Program-made: the position numbers and the translations under genes | Assembly: GCA_964505785.1 (NCBI GenBank) | Contig: CAZDJZ010000040.1 | Location: 1 to 14,465 of the forward strand | Length of the DNA: 14,465 nt | DNA from: CAYRTV01 sp964505785 | GTDB taxonomy: Bacteria > Acidobacteriota > Aminicenantia > Aminicenantales > Aminicenantaceae | Direction of reading: 5' to 3' | In this document: positions 13,431-14,465 of the stretch, in pieces | Position numbering within the stretch: the first letter of the stretch is position 1 | Layout: every line of letters begins with the position of its first letter | The notes under the pieces: model-generated | What the model was told of the DNA's origin: nothing | Databases searched by the model: none | What the model saw: only the letters and a program-made list of their open reading frames with translations

Positions 13431-13533
13431 ATGTTATGCTGAGGAGCGCAGCGACGGCGGAATCTTAGATGTCTTTGGAGAAAAAATGTCTCAGTCGGCG
13501 AGGCAGTCTAAGATTGCTGCGCGGGGTCAGGTC
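13431..13533. repeat. Dispersed repeat pair between the two ABC transporter genes
   Basis: A forward copy (13431-13470, ATGTTATGCTGAGGAGCGCA ending AATCTTAGA) faces a reversed copy (13505-13533, TCTAAGATTGCTGCGCGGGG and on). The two AATCTTAGA ends are inverted repeats of each other around about 36 bp, so a transcript could fold here. The element begins 6 bp after the ATPase stop codon. It belongs to the same family as 12-188 and 10066-10212. Confidence 0.6.
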
Positions 13534-13563
13534 GTTTTCAAATTGGTAAGTCAATAAGGGAAA

Positions 13564-14367
13564 ATGAAGAAGATTCTAGCATTTTTGAAGCGGGATGTAC
13601 TGGAGGCGGCCAGTTATAAATTTGCTTTTATGGTCTCCTTTGTGAGTATTTTTCTTTCATCGACCACGTTTTTCTTTATATCCAAACTTATATCCGGAAG
13701 CGGGCATGCGTCTTTAGATCCGTATGGAGGAGACTATTTCTCATTTGTCATTATAGGCATCGCTTTTTCCGGAATATTGGCCATGTTCCAGGAGGAGCTG
13801 CCCGGGGTCATACGTCAGGCCCAAATCAGCGGAACCCTGGAAGCGGTACTGGTTACGCGGGCATCAATTCCCACTATCCTAATGGGTTCTTCACTGTATT
13901 CTTTCTTGTTTTCCATCGTGACAACTGTATTTCATATTATTTTAGCCGTCATGGTTTTTGGGATGAAACTGGTAAAGATTCAATGGGCCGGTGCGATTTT
14001 GACTTTTTTTCTTACGGCTGTATGCTTCATGAGCATTGGGATTCTTTCGGCCTGCTTTATTCTGGTTTATAAAAAAGGAAATCCTTTTGGATGGGTATTC
14101 GGAAGCGTTTCCGGATTGATGGGAGGGGTCTTTTTTCCCATCGAGGTGCTCCCGGAATGGCTCCGGTGGATTTCTTATTTAATTCCCATCACATATACGT
14201 TGAAAGGGTTAAGGGCTAGTCTTCTGACAACGGCGAATTTTTCGGAAATCCTGCCGCATATTACCGTATTGCTGCTATTTTCGATTATTTTATTTCCTTT
14301 AAGTCTTTTTATGTTTCGTTTGGCTCTGCGTAAAGCGAAAAGAGACGGCAGTTTAACGCACTATTGA
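13564..14367 (+). CDS. ABC-2 type transporter permease
   Basis: This is an inner-membrane permease of 267 residues, partner of the ATPase at 12636. Six hydrophobic segments can be drawn (about 18-43, 58-78, 106-134, 142-170, 174-192 and 231-254), the standard ABC-2 topology. Family marks are an amphipathic N-terminus (KKILAFLKRDVLEAASYK), the SGTLEAVLVTR loop (88-98) and the GGVFFPIEVLPEWL (about 188-201) and LIPITYTLKGLR (about 208-219) blocks common to ABC-2 exporters of polysaccharides and antibiotics. AAGGG at 13556-13560 lies close to the ATG, so it has its own ribosome site. This matters because 139 bp with repeats separate it from the ATPase gene. What it exports is unknown. Confidence 0.92.
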   Translation: MKKILAFLKRDVLEAASYKFAFMVSFVSIFLSSTTFFFISKLISGSGHASLDPYGGDYFSFVIIGIAFSGILAMFQEELPGVIRQAQISGTLEAVLVTRASIPTILMGSSLYSFLFSIVTTVFHIILAVMVFGMKLVKIQWAGAILTFFLTAVCFMSIGILSACFILVYKKGNPFGWVFGSVSGLMGGVFFPIEVLPEWLRWISYLIPITYTLKGLRASLLTTANFSEILPHITVLLLFSIILFPLSLFMFRLALRKAKRDGSLTHY

Positions 14368-14372
14368 TAGTC

Positions 14373-14416
14373 GCAAAACGTGAAACGTAAAACGCAAAAC
14401 GCAAAACGTGAAACGC
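14373..14416. repeat. Tandem array of a 7-bp unit (GYRAAAC)
   Basis: Six full copies plus two bases of a heptamer that varies only at positions 2 and 3: GCAAAAC, GTGAAAC, GTAAAAC, GCAAAAC, GCAAAAC, GTGAAAC, GC. It starts 5 bp after the permease stop codon. The remaining 49 bases of the window hold nothing I can identify. Confidence 0.85.
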
Positions 14417-14465
14417 TTAAAACCTATAGTATTCGATTCGTAAATACAAATCAGTATAAACTGGA

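Noticed and set aside
1..14465. tRNA, rRNA, transposase or phage genes
   Set aside because: Nothing in either strand resembled these by eye; the repeats have no accompanying recombinase in this window.

Overview
This is a bacterial window of about 14.5 kb with medium G+C, and every credible gene is on the + strand. It is mainly a polysaccharide (exopolysaccharide/capsule type) assembly and export locus. A Wza-like periplasmic/outer-membrane export protein implies a diderm (Gram-negative type) cell. Intergenic DNA full of short tandem arrays and GCGAGC-type repeats resembles what I have seen in environmental lineages such as Omnitrophota and other poorly cultured phyla. That placement is an impression only, because no rRNA or other marker gene is present.

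Layout. Positions 1-568 hold no credible gene; they contain inverted copies of a dispersed repeat, two 7-bp tandem arrays and 9/10-bp tandem arrays. Positions 569-10062 carry eight tightly packed genes: a VanZ-like membrane protein, a monotopic polyprenyl-phosphate sugar-1-phosphate transferase, a geranylgeranyl-reductase-like flavoprotein, a Wza-like export protein (two SLBB repeats), a Wzc-like co-polymerase/BY-kinase, a CpsB/YwqE-type PHP phosphatase, a Wzy/WaaL-type polymerase or ligase, and a membrane-anchored TPR protein. Positions 10063-10465 are a repeat-rich gap ending in a clear sigma70-type promoter. That promoter drives a single gene (10466-11275) for an exported protein joining a carboxypeptidase-regulatory-like beta domain to an EF-Tu-domain-II-like barrel and a C-terminal hydrophobic segment. 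A terminator-like hairpin follows. Positions 11405-14367 carry a nucleotidyltransferase-fold protein and an ABC-2 exporter (ATPase and permease), the latter two separated by another repeat pair. The window ends in a third 7-bp tandem array.

How the genes may work together (inference from families): the sugar transferase loads the first sugar onto a polyprenyl phosphate, the polymerase extends the repeat units, the Wzc/PHP pair controls chain length through tyrosine phosphorylation, and the Wza-like protein passes the polymer outward. The TPR protein probably assists the polymerase. The flavoprotein might modify the polyprenyl carrier. No flippase (Wzx) or glycosyltransferase is visible, so the repeat-unit genes must lie elsewhere.

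Most unusual points: the secreted EF-Tu-domain-II-like fusion with its own promoter and an overlapping 10-bp inverted repeat; the GGR-like enzyme beside a polyprenyl-phosphate transferase; and a compound repeat present twice (440-562 and 10228-10293), whose longer copy supplies an apparent but probably false start codon for the VanZ-like gene.
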